From Lates calcarifer (taxonomy: Eukaryota > Chordata > Actinopteri > Centropomidae), in the NCBI RefSeq assembly GCF_001640805.2, contig NC_066855.1:14540236-14604235 (forward strand): DNA of 64,000 bases, read 5' to 3'. Of the stretch, positions 1 to 12,000 are shown in pieces. Numbering within the stretch: position 1 is the stretch's first letter; each line of letters starts with the position of its first letter. Under the pieces are notes generated by a model. The model saw only the letters and a program-made list of their open reading frames with translations. It ran no database searches and was not told where the DNA came from. Made by a program: the position numbers and the translations under genes.

Positions 1-56
1 CTGGTGGTGACAGTGGTCTCCTCATCGGAGCCGGACTCTTCAGGTCTAACGCTCCC
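1..56 (-). CDS. ank3: ank3 exon: C-terminal domain, cut by window edge
   Basis: After acceptor GTCAG the minus strand is open in phase 0 as [19 protein letters not shown] to the window edge. The acidic [12 protein letters not shown] run resembles the start of the ankyrin C-terminal segment that precedes the VTTR motif. It continues to the left of the window. Confidence 0.7.
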
Positions 57-3000
57 CTGACGAAGGCAGCCCAGTGGCAGTGTAACATTAATGATCACAG
101 TGTGTTTGTGAGTGTGTACATGTGTCAGTTAAACACTTTGTGTGGTCCCTTGAATGGTTAAAGTTGAATTAAAATGAAATATTGCACCAACTGTACCACT
201 GAAATGAGGAAATGATCAAAAGAGAACAGGTTCATATTCCTGGTCTGTAATTAGAGCCCACTATAACACAATTTAATCCTTGAAAATTTATATAAAACAG
301 CATGTACAGATATTTAAGGACTTGACGAGACAAAATAGATGTCAAGACTTACAAACACCAATATGTCTTTGCATTTGTGCATTGATTTCATGGAAGAATG
401 AGTCTTACCTGGACTTTGTGCTGGGACCTGTCACCTCCCTCCTCTCGCCCTCTGCTTGGTCCTGCTGTGCTGCTGTCCTCCTGAGATCCTTTCTTCCTGG
501 CCTCCTTTGCCTTCCCTTCCCTGGCTGTGTCAGTGTGACCTCCATTCAGTCTGCTGGTCTGAGCCGGGGGCTGCTCCAGTGAATCGGCTAGACTGTCAGG
601 GCTCGGGGAGTAAAATATATTGAGGAGCTATGATCACAGAACTGCTGGTTGCTGACAGTAAACCTGTAAACCTGGTGTGTGAATCTGTAAATAAATCTCA
701 CCTGCCCTCCTCAGCGCCAGGCAGTCCTGACGACTCTGCGATCGCGTCCGACGTCTCGCCTCTCCAACCTGGAACTGAACACACGACTTTTTCGGCTTGC
801 CGCACTTGTTCGAGGATGGCATTCACCCTCTCCTCTGTCATCTCCTCGTCCTCCAAGCCGCCCTCTAGCTTTATGTCCTCCAGCAGACTCTGCAGCCTCT
901 CCTGGGTCATCTCCTCTTCCTCCTCCTCTTCTTCCTGCCTTCCATTTCCTTGACCAATGTCTGGGGCACCATCTTCTTTTCGGTTTCTCTCCAAAGCAAC
1001 ATCTGGCTCTGCCTCCAGTTCTTCTGTTCCCTTTCCTGATTTGTCTACTGCCCTTCTGTCATTATCTGGCCTCTCATAAGAAACCTTTTCCCCTGCTCTT
1101 TCTCCAGTGGTCAAGGCTGTGTCTTCTGGCCCAACAATGGGGGGCTCTGGGGCATAGAAGCCAGGGCCCGGGGCAACTGTGAGGGGGTCGCTGCTGGAAG
1201 TACTGATGGTCTGAGTGAGAGAGAGGTCGCTAGGTCTAGTAAGCATGGTCTTGCTAGGGGAGTCTAAGCTACCATCGCCCTCACTAAAGAAGTCATCTGA
1301 GCGGAGCGGGGTGGGGGGCTCGTAGTTCAGGTCTGTGGGAGTTTGCAGCTCCAGATCTATATTGTGGTATCCTGGGTGGATGGCAGGAGTAAAGGATTAG
1401 AGGGTAAGGGGATTGAAGAGGGAGGGAAAGAAAAAAGAAGGGAGGAAAGGAGGAAGGGAAGGAGAGGTAGAGTGGTGGAGGTGATGAAATGAGAAACTCT
1501 TGTAACATCTAAAGGTCAAATTTGTTCCAAAGTCACACAGGTGTAACCCTGTTACTCTTTTTTTGACCTCTTGGGGGCAGCGGAAACAAGCTGTGAACAA
1601 CACTGACAAACCATCGCTTAACGAAGCTGCTATGGTGAACCTACTTATAAACAGTTGCACATCCTGCAGACAGGCATTTGCAGTTGTGTTTGTGTCTATT
1701 TTAATCTTCATGCTCCTTCTTCTTCTGTTTTTGTCTTGAAATATCTTGTTCTTTAGCAGCTTATTGCTCCATCATGTCCACCAGCAAGTCGCTGATTGTC
1801 GTTTGGTGCTGGGCAGGTGTATATTCATTCATTTACTGACTCCAGTTTATCTCTGTTTTGGTCTCCACATACTCCTGAGACAATATGCAGCTCGTCTGGT
1901 ACTGCGTAGGAAGCATACAGCGGGCTTATGAGTGTTTTCAATAACAAACAAGTGCTTTGTGTTAACTGGAAGTCAGGTAGTGTGTGCAGGCTGAAAAACC
2001 AAAACAAAGAACTAAAAGCAGCTACAAAGGGGAACTACAGAGTTAAATTCTCAGCGGGCTTGTTACTGACCATTTTCGCATATTGAAAAAAGCTCTAATA
2101 ATCTCTGCACATGCTACATACCCAGCATCAAAGTTAGCGACTAGCTGGTGACTATATCGGCACACTTAGCAGCTAAAAAGAGAAATGTTTCTCTCAGGAG
2201 TTGGTCGAGAGCAGAATACAGTTAAAAGAGGGCGAATATTTACTTGTATAATATTATACTTGTATTTAACAGGTGGATAGAGACACAACTTCAAATGAAT
2301 TGTAATGTTGCTTCATGTCAGTTGAATGTGTAAAAAGGAAACGAACCTGTTAAATGTGCAAACGTAATATGATAATGTTGTGTTTACAGCTTGTTCTGCT
2401 GCCGCTAAGTGGCCAGTACAAATGAATGAATACTCCTTTAACACATGGAAACTTATGTGTAACTGGTGAACCAGCACTACAGAGTAGACACATGACTAGA
2501 TCACACAGAGATGGAAACAGAAATGAAAGTACCAAAGGCAGAATATAAAATGTAAGATAAAAAAGTTTAGACATATACTGTATTTATATAAAAATTACAC
2601 AATCTTTTAGTCATGCTAATGTCATGTGCAAAGTTGATCAGAAACTGTTGGGAGTTCCTGGTTTCACACCGGCACTTAAGTCAGCCAAGCCTTTTGTAAA
2701 AGCACTTAACCTCAGACCCAGAGTCAGAACCAGAGCTACTGATTCTGTGAAATCAGTGAGGAGGGGTTTTCATCACAGCAGCTTAAAACAAGCTTGACTC
2801 CAGCTTATCGGCTCAGTAGTTATTGCAGTTAATGAGCGAAAGCTTGAGCAGAATCCAGGTAGGTTAGTTGTGCTGATTTAAACAAAAGGCAGAGATGAGC
2901 AGAGCAACCAACAGGCAACTAAATGTAAATCTCAGGAACAGAACGATCCCGCCTGAAGTAAGGAGGGACACCAGGAGGTAGGGGAGAAGGTGGAGGGGAG

Positions 3001-6000
3001 GTGGGAAGTGAAGGGGGAGAAGGAGAGTGGTGATGTAGGGGAGGTGAAGGGGATCGATAACGTGGAGGAGAGAGAGGGGAATTGGAAGACGAAGGGGAAG
3101 AAAGCGGTGGAAGGGTAGAGGTGGGAGGAAGTGGAGGAGGAGAGGAGGTACATATTAAAGAGGGAGGAGAAGGGAAAGGGGGAGAGAAGGAAAGCAAATA
3201 GGAGAAGGTGACAGAGGAGGAGGAGATGGAAAAGGGGGAGAGGAGGGATCAGATAAGGGGAGGGAGGTGCAAGAAGATGGAAGAGGGGGAGACAATTTAA
3301 CAGGTGTAGGGGAGGTAGAATGGGGAGGAGGGCAAAGAATGAGCGGAGCAATGGAGGGAGGAGGAGGAAAGTGAGAGAGAGAGAAGAATGAGGAGCAGCT
3401 GAAAGGACTTCGAGGGGAGGAGGGAATAGGTGGGGAGTAAGACAGAGTGAAGAAGTGAGGGAGGACGGGAGCAACAGGTAAGAGGTAAACAGGAGGTGTT
3501 GAGGGGGGAGATGGGAAGTGAAAAATGGAGGAGGGAGAAGGGACAGCAGGAGGGGAGGGGAAAGAGGAAGAGGAGATGGAGGTAAAGGACACAGGTGTAG
3601 CATGGAGAGGGGTGACAGGGTGAGATGTTTGAGGACACAGGGGAGCTATTTCAGTTGTCACACACACACAAAAAAAAAAACAAAGAACAAATGTTAGACA
3701 AGACTTGGATGAAAAAACAAACACACAATGCACAGTGGACTGAACTTATGATTGACAAAGGCTTAATGTTCAAGAAGCTGCAGAAGCAAAGATACTGCAC
3801 ACCAAAAGAATCATGGGATTACTTATCTCAGTTGATAAGCAAGAAAAGGCTTCTTAGTCAAGAGCAGTAGCATCAAAAACATCTATTACAGGACAGTAAA
3901 AATAAAGGGACAAAATTCTGATTCTGGCTATGTCTTGCACAAGGACAAGGTTTGGAATCTAGTCAATCTAAGGTTTGTTCAGCGGCAAGTAAAAGGACAT
4001 AAGATTGGAAAATTGGATCATTAGAACAAATTCCCTAACGCTCACAAAGAACTTTTTGGCTCCAAACAACTGCTGAGTCCCATTTTCATACTACATACTA
4101 ACTAGACTATGACTATGTATCATATAATTTATACTAACAGGGAATAATAGTATGTCAGCAATATGTTGGAAAGTTGTGGATGGTACCCAAAAGTTCAGGG
4201 GAGTGGCTGTGAACTGCTCTTTTTAATGGAGGTGGGGCAATACCCAGATTTTCATTAACTAAGACAGTCTTTACCCTTAAAGTCTGTTGTCCTATAAAAG
4301 TCAAAAATATTGTCAAAAAATACTTCCAATACATTGTAAATGTAGCTTTTCGTGTGGCTTGTGGTGCTAACAAACTCCAACAAGCAACATAAAGGTGATA
4401 TTTACGATTTATCAGAAACGTTTTCAAACGGAATTTCTTGGTTTTAAAAGAGGAAAGACATCAAGGGTGAAGTGGTTGGTATGGTAAATGTACGTCTGGT
4501 TTACTTCCCAGAGCTGCTTCCTTTCTTTTCAAAGGTCTTTTAGTCAGATTTTTTCTACTGCAATTCTTTTGTGGATTGCATTGTGGGACAGTCAACAATC
4601 AACTCAAAAATGAAATGTTTATGTCCACATGTTGTCTGAGTATACTTAATTTGGCCACTTTTCAACTGTAAACACATTTAATACTCATAACTCTCTTAGA
4701 ATTAGTATGGCATTGGTACACAGCTGAAATTCTCCACACTAACAATGATCTCATTGTGTTTCAGAAATAATTAATTGCTTTCTTTTATGTGGAATGTAAA
4801 CTCATCCATAAGCCTGTAAAAGCCCCTAAATGATCTTGGTATCCTCAATGGTAGCAGCAGTTGTGTTGATAGGGCTGCGTGATGGGGGTATGTTAATGCT
4901 AACGCTTCCTAAATAGCCATCCAGTTTGTGCAGAGATAGGCAGGAGACATCTGCAACTTTTTGCAAGTTGTGGGCAGTGGTTAGCCCCGACGTGGGGTGC
5001 TGTTGTGTTTCCAGTCTTTCAGTAGTCACCCTGAGCTCAGTAGCAACTGGATCCAAAAGTTGCTTAAGTTAGCAAAAGTTAGCCACTGGTGGAAATGAGC
5101 TTGTTAGTGGTGCTTAGCGCTGACAAGGGAATTTGCTTTGGGAGTTAGTTGCTAGAAGCGAGAGGAAGAGAGAGGAGGAGGAGAGGGCGGAGGCAGGGAG
5201 TCTGCTGGTCTCAAAGCAGGAGAAGCTGCAGTGGAGCGTAGAGGCTGGGAGGCTCGGAGGAAACCCAGGAGATGACAGGTACAGTACAGCTAACAGCAGT
5301 GACACAGAAGCATAATTATACACTGTACACTTTGAAAAAAGGTGTTTCATTTTCAACCATGTGGAGTGTTGTCTGGGGCAGAGCACATCCTGAGTATCAA
5401 GTGCCACACAGAAACACTCAAGGATGTTGTTGAAAAGGCACCACCCATTTGAAGAGTGTTAGAAGTGTATTATTGTAAGCCAACAACATCAGAGCAGGCA
5501 GCCTCTCACACAAAGCCATAGCCATGCATTTTGTTGATCAATTTTATCTATTAAATGTTGGTTTCACTTTAAATCATCTTTACAGAAAGACCATCTTTGC
5601 TCCAGCTTTAGCAAAAGCAAAAGTAGCACTGATCCTTGTGTTCAGATGACTTGCAGAAACCTGATAGCAGATTTGCAATGAAGCCCATTTCAGAAAGTAT
5701 GCCTGCCATCTCTGTACATACAACTACTGATTAAAGGAGAGAGACATTATTATTTGCTTTGAGCAAGTGTTTTTTTGCTGTGACTTCTAAGAGGATTTAT
5801 AGACATCAGATGTAATATATCCTTCAAAGGTGTAAGTTGCTTATCCTAAAAATATATATATCAATCAACTAGCTACTTTAAAAGTAGTTTCTTAAACCAT
5901 GTTGATAAATGACCCAAATCAGTGGGACAAACTACAATAATCAACTTCCTGCTGTTTTAGAATGCCAGCATGCACCCGTTGCTTTCACCTCAGGCATTAA

Positions 6001-9000
6001 GTGACAGGTTAATTGCTTCATTATAATTAATTATCTGTAATAAATGGCACATTTTCAGCAGAATTCTGAAATGGCCCTCATTAGGTCTGTCAAAATCAGA
6101 GAAAACAACTGGCTGCCACATTTAATTTTCAATTAAGAGGAAAGAGAGAAATATAGAAAGAGGGGTGAAAAGATTTGTCATTCTGCTTAAAGCGAGCATG
6201 CCATTGTTTTAAATTGGTTGTTATAATTATGTTTTTATGTATTTTAATAGAGCTTGACAAAAATTGATAAAAGGAAAGAAATGTAAAACTTTTTAACATA
6301 CACATAAACATAACTATTGTTTAACCAAATTATGAACCAGAGCCCTAACCCAACTGAAAAACGTGCTTCAAAGATTATCAATACATTTCTCAGGTGGGAC
6401 AGAAACACCAATTCATTCGTGGCTTACGTTTGCTTCAGGGATCATGCTTTTGGACATTTTACAAAAACAGTCAACAGTCATACTAAAAACGTCTCATGCA
6501 TGATTTTCCTGCACTTAATTAAAGTTTAAACCACTTGGTACAAATTTTAGAGGTTTTCAAATATATTTATAATCACCCAAAAAAATCTATCACTTGCCAT
6601 TCATGTTCCAATGACTGCGTGCTACAAATTAATTGCACTGTCCAGTGTTGGAAAACTAACAAGCTGACTGGGGTGACTGCTTAATAAAGACGACTAATGC
6701 TGTTATTACCTGATGGTCCATTAACTTTGAGCTCCATGAACCTGCTAGAGCATTAAGTCATTTTGATTAACTTCTAATTAACTTCCACTGTTTGGTCAAG
6801 CCCGATTGGTTCTGTATTTGTTCACACAGTCAGGTCTGACTATCTGGCTGAGAGAGGAGGTGAAGAAGGGTGAAGGGATAGACTGAGAGATAGACTGAGA
6901 GTTCAGCTAGGGTGGGCTACACTTTACCATCGGACTGATCCGGGAATACTGCGTTATCATCGGCAAAGCAGCGTGTGCCTGAAATGTTACCGTAGTCAAA
7001 TATGGGCCCTTCCAGCAAAGTCACAATATCCAACCGATTGATCTTAGTCAGCACCGCAGTTAAAGCATCCGCTAAAGGGGAAAGAAACACAGGAACATTT
7101 TTACATAATTGAAACATTAATATTGTCTTAACATCTATTCTGATACACATTAATATCAGCTAGGAAAAGTGGACCTGGATATGAACCATACATACATTTC
7201 TCTCTGAAAACACACACATGCACAAAGACACAAACTGCTTACTTGTGGCATTTTTACCGTCCCTGTGCACCCATTTCTTTAGGAGCATGAAGCTCTGTGC
7301 TGTCAGGGAATTGGGGTTCTCCACTCTGATGAAGTTGATCTCTTCCACAGAGAAATCCAGCTCCCTGGCCAGCTCTACAACAACAGGCGAACAGTTTTTC
7401 TTTTTCTTAAGAAAGTCAAACCAAAAACTAAGCATATCTGTTGTTCACTGGGTAGGTCTTGGCACTAACATTACAAGGATAGGAGGAATTTCTAGTGAGT
7501 CACAGAAAATAGAAAAAACACTGCAAAAGGGAGTGCAGGCACAAAACTGCTTCCACAAATGCAGCAACTTTGGAAAACATCTGATGAAGAGGTGTTGACT
7601 GTCACACAGAATTTAGTGTGAAAAAATGAAAGCCGCAGGGGGAGCACTAACATTTTTCAGCAATTCAGAAAAACATGTGGAGAGGGTGATATTTTACAGC
7701 AGATTTCAAGTTTGCAGCATTAAAATACACATTAAATAACATCCACCTTTCAACTGATCAGTTTTTGGGTTTGACTTGATTGCTTATGAAACAGGAGGTG
7801 ATATTCTTATGTGGTAAAACTACAGCACAGAACACATCACCATGATATGTGTCAACACTTTCATTTTTATTTATTCCCTTAGTGCTCATTTGCTACATAA
7901 TTGTAACTGCACAATACTGTGCCAAGCACAGTCTACAGCTAATGAAAGGAGTGAAATGCTGTACAGACAATCACACAAACTATAAATCTAAAACCATGAG
8001 AACATAATGTTCAGTGGGTCTGCTTGTTCACTGCAGCTCTGCAACAGGAACGCACATTAAATATGGATTAGATTCCTTTCCTCTACAGAACACTCACTCA
8101 GTCACTGGACAGAGAGGCACACAACTACCAACTACTCACACTCATACACTCTTTAGAGGATGACGGTGCACCCACTCACACACATGCACACAGGCGTGGG
8201 GCAGTGCTGCAGTGCAGGTGGACAGACTTGGACAAAACTGCAGAGGCCACACCCTTATCTCTGCTCAAGCACATTATATACAAAAATATCATCACACTGT
8301 TCCCCCTTAATACACTCAAACAGAAAGTGACATGACAAGGAAAAATGTACTGACACTGCTGTATAGTCCATTAAAATTAATAATATGTGAATTTCTTTGT
8401 ATATTTTTCAGCCTTGCCTCGTAATATGTCTCAACATGAGGTGAATGTGTTAAAATTTCACAAATTAAATTGAAAAGCTGCAATGCAATAAGAGTTTTTC
8501 TCATTTTTCTACTTGGATGTTGTGATGTATGTATATTGGTGATGATGTATGTGATCACAACTACCACTGCAGTACTGCTAAGTCAGGATGTTTCACACTA
8601 CATGTCCACCAGGTGGCAACAAACACTGGAAAACTAGTGATTTGAAAGCTGAACTCAGTCCAGCTGATTCATCCACACATTGGTGTTCTGCAAAATTCAC
8701 ATACTGAATCCTCTTTGTTGAAATACCAGTATCATAACCACTGAACAGACTGAACAGTATCAGTCTATTAGCTGATCAATCCATTGACAATTAACTGATT
8801 TGAATGAAGCTTGTTTTTGGCTTTTGTGTTGAAAAGGTGAGATGTGTGTAGACTCACCAGTCCAGCTGAGTCCAAGGTGGTCGGCTACTATTGCCATGCG
8901 GAGGTCTGTTCTCTCACAGGGACTCTGAGGGCCTGTGCGAGGAAGTAGGGAGGGGCAGGACAGGAACAATTAAAATGTATGGTATTATGACAACAATCCC

Positions 9001-12000
9001 CAAACTAAATGAAGATCTAATAGAATGGCTGCAGAGAGGATCAATGACATTTACTGAGTATAAGAGATTGGGATTGTGAACTGAAGTCTATTATGGACTG
9101 TTAATATTAATGTGGTTTTTACCATGCTACCTACTAAATACCTGCTTAATTAAACTGAGTTTGTGCCTCTTCTTTTTTTTTAAAAACCATTTTCTGATGT
9201 GATATTTATATTAAACGTAAGACCAACTTTAGCTCACTGTCCCATGTCTCACCTTTGAAAGAAAAGAGAGCTTTTCTGGCCAGACTCTCCTCAGTGATTC
9301 AGCTTAGATAATGGATGTTTGTTGAGGAATAGTTTGACATTTCCTAAATATACTTATTTGTTTTCTTGCGGAGAGTTAAAGGAGGAGATTGATACCACTC
9401 TCATATCTGTTTGTTCAACATGAAAGTGGAGCCAGGAAATGATTAGCTTAGCTTAGTGTGAAGACTGGAAATGGAGCGAAACAGGTAGTCTGGTTCTGTC
9501 TAAAGCTAAAAAAAATCCCTTAGCACCTCGAAAGCTCACTAATTAAGATGTTATATCTCATTTGATTAATCCATAAAGAAACCAAAGATTAAACACTTGT
9601 TGATTTTACATGAAGTTTTATTTCTTCTTTCTGTTTTTGGCCTGGAGGCAATGTGCCCAGTGGATGAGTTAAACTATTCCTTTGAATTTCACCACTTTGC
9701 TAAATCTACTGTCATAGTGGAGATTTCCACACCATCTTCTCTAGACTAGCTTTCATATTGCTAACAGGGTCAACTAAATAAACATGAGGTAAATGTGAAA
9801 TTAGATTGTTGGAATAACTACTTTTTTGGGCTAACACTATTAAACAACATCAGTGAAACAGCTGATAACACAAAATACAATCACAAGCACGAGGAGCTGT
9901 GAGGCCAGAAAAGAAGAAACAATCACAAATCAAATTTTCACACTAAAACATTTGATGTTTAGTAGAATTAGAATTAGTAGTAAGAGTTAAAGATTTTTGT
10001 ATCACATCACTGACAACAAACCATCTACCATCAGGCAACATGCCCTCCAACTGAAAAAAGCAATTCATGGCTTCAACTTGAAATCAAAATGTAATCTGCA
10101 GCTGCACAAGGTTTTCCACCAAGTTACAAATGACACTCCCCTGTGCGGCCAATATTCACGTGATTGTCAAGTTCAGCCAATGAATTGTTTTCAGAGCGAT
10201 TTTAGAGAGCAAGAGTACCACCAAATGATATCTACAAACCAGGCAAGCAGACCAAAACAAACACAAGGTCATATTTTCCCCCCAAACAATCATTTCCATT
10301 AGGTCTTTATCATGTCTAGAGTGTAGGTGAGTGGTGTGGTGTCATGTGGTGAGGTACGAAGCTACCTTAATCTCAGTGTGAAATGAAACCGATGATGGCC
10401 CCCAGTAATAGAAAGGAGTGTATAATCACTCTTAACTGCTCGAGTGTGCTTATTTGCAAACTGATACTGATAAATTGTATTTCCTGTACCTTTTCTCTGT
10501 ACACCAGAGACATCCCCATGGTCTGTTGTAAAGCTCTCAATAGGTGGTCATTAGTTCTGAGGTCATTAATATAGTCAAACTATTTACACTTTACAAACTG
10601 CTATTTTCCCAACAGATCTGACAGCATGAAATGATCAATCAAGGATGACTAAAATCTCTTGATCCAGAGACAAATTTGAGTATTGCTGATTCTGTCATCT
10701 ACTCTTCGTATTTTAGCCTTTATGACTTTTGTCTAAATCAAGACAGCACAGGACACAGATAACAAGAATGACGGGAAGAAGTGACAGCTACACTCACAAC
10801 GTCACATCACAAAGCACCCACAACAGCTACATGCATCTCATAGAGAAAGATAAAGTAGAACAAGTGTTTAGAAAGGGTTTACAAACTAGTCTCGTTCTCC
10901 GTGACATGAGCCGTGATTGGTTGATCAACCTGACTCCCTTCCTCCTTCTGCTCTTGCTCCTTCCCTCCAAGTGTCCGCCTATTCTTCCACTTGCTCCTCC
11001 TCATCCTCTCACTGCTGGCTTGCTCAACCTCAGCTCTCACATCTCTAGCAGATGGTGTTGATGTGGTGGTGGAGGTGAAGGTGGAGGTAGAGGTGCGTGA
11101 AGGGCAGGAACTTCTAGAAGCTCTAGATGGTTCTGACAAGGAAGTGTTCCTGGTAGTGCTGAGGCTGCAGCTCTCTTCATCCTCAGTGGGCAGTGTTTTC
11201 CCCTCTAACTTTGTGTCAGTCTCCTTCGGAATGGTTTGGTCCAACCTTGTTTTTAGGTTTTTTGAGATCATTACACTGTTCTTTCTCCCTGCTTCATTTG
11301 TGCTACTTCTACTTGGGGTTTTCACTAAACTGTACCTTTGTTCCGTGCTGGATCTGCTTTTAGCTAGCTGTTTATTACCCCTTGTAGTCTTAACGCTTCT
11401 ATTGCTAACTGTAGATTTGGCTCTAACCTGCTTCTGCTCCCTAGAACAAGAGGGGTGTTTAATGGCTTTCATTACTGGGATTCTAGATTTAGGAAATAAA
11501 TTCTCAAAAGGGTCTAATCTTTCCCTGACTTTATGCATTGCATGTTTCCTGACTTGGAATTGATCAACACCTTTTTGTGCCTTGTCTTTCACAATTGGTA
11601 GACTTTGGCTGCATAGTTTGTGGCTGGGCACCCTCACAGGTAACCTAGACTTGCATATCCTGGCTTTGACCTCTTTGGCTCCTGTGTTTGTTATTGCTAC
11701 ATTAGGACAGGCCGTGCTTTCCCTGCTGTTCAACTCTAGCTGGTTGAAGGACGCTTCTATCCTGCTGATTTCCTGCAGTCCTGAAGAGGACAACAAGTTG
11801 AACACAATACTGCTAGCCTGAACAACATCTGAATGGATGTAATGTGAGACAGGGATGTTCCTACTGGTATTACTGCTCCATGTTTGGGGATTGCTTATCT
11901 GTTGTGAGGGTGCGGAAGAATAATCTCTACTTTGGTAATAAGTGATCTGATTTTCTAAGGTCCGATCCAAATGGTCACTCTGTTTCATACCTGAAGGAGT

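Larger units (their letters stand above)
1372..6927 (-). other. ank3: ank3 intron, 5.6 kb
   Basis: This intron lies between the death domain and the C-terminal domain. It contains a dispersed repeat (about 1745-2240), the long purine-rich block at 2935-3620 and a second purine block at about 1395-1480, which serves as the pyrimidine tract for the acceptor at 1372. No exon was recognised in the rest. Long reading frames in the purine block are a by-product of its composition. Confidence 0.8.

Noticed and set aside
2919..3733. Overlapping minus-strand frames rich in Ser, Pro and Leu
   Set aside because: They come from the pyrimidine-rich strand of a low-complexity tract and have no domain or splice context.
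10925..11012. Alternative giant-exon donor at CAG|GTTGAT near 10926
   Set aside because: It would end the exon in phase 0 and put the death-domain exon out of frame; GTGAGA at 11012 fits in phase and strength.
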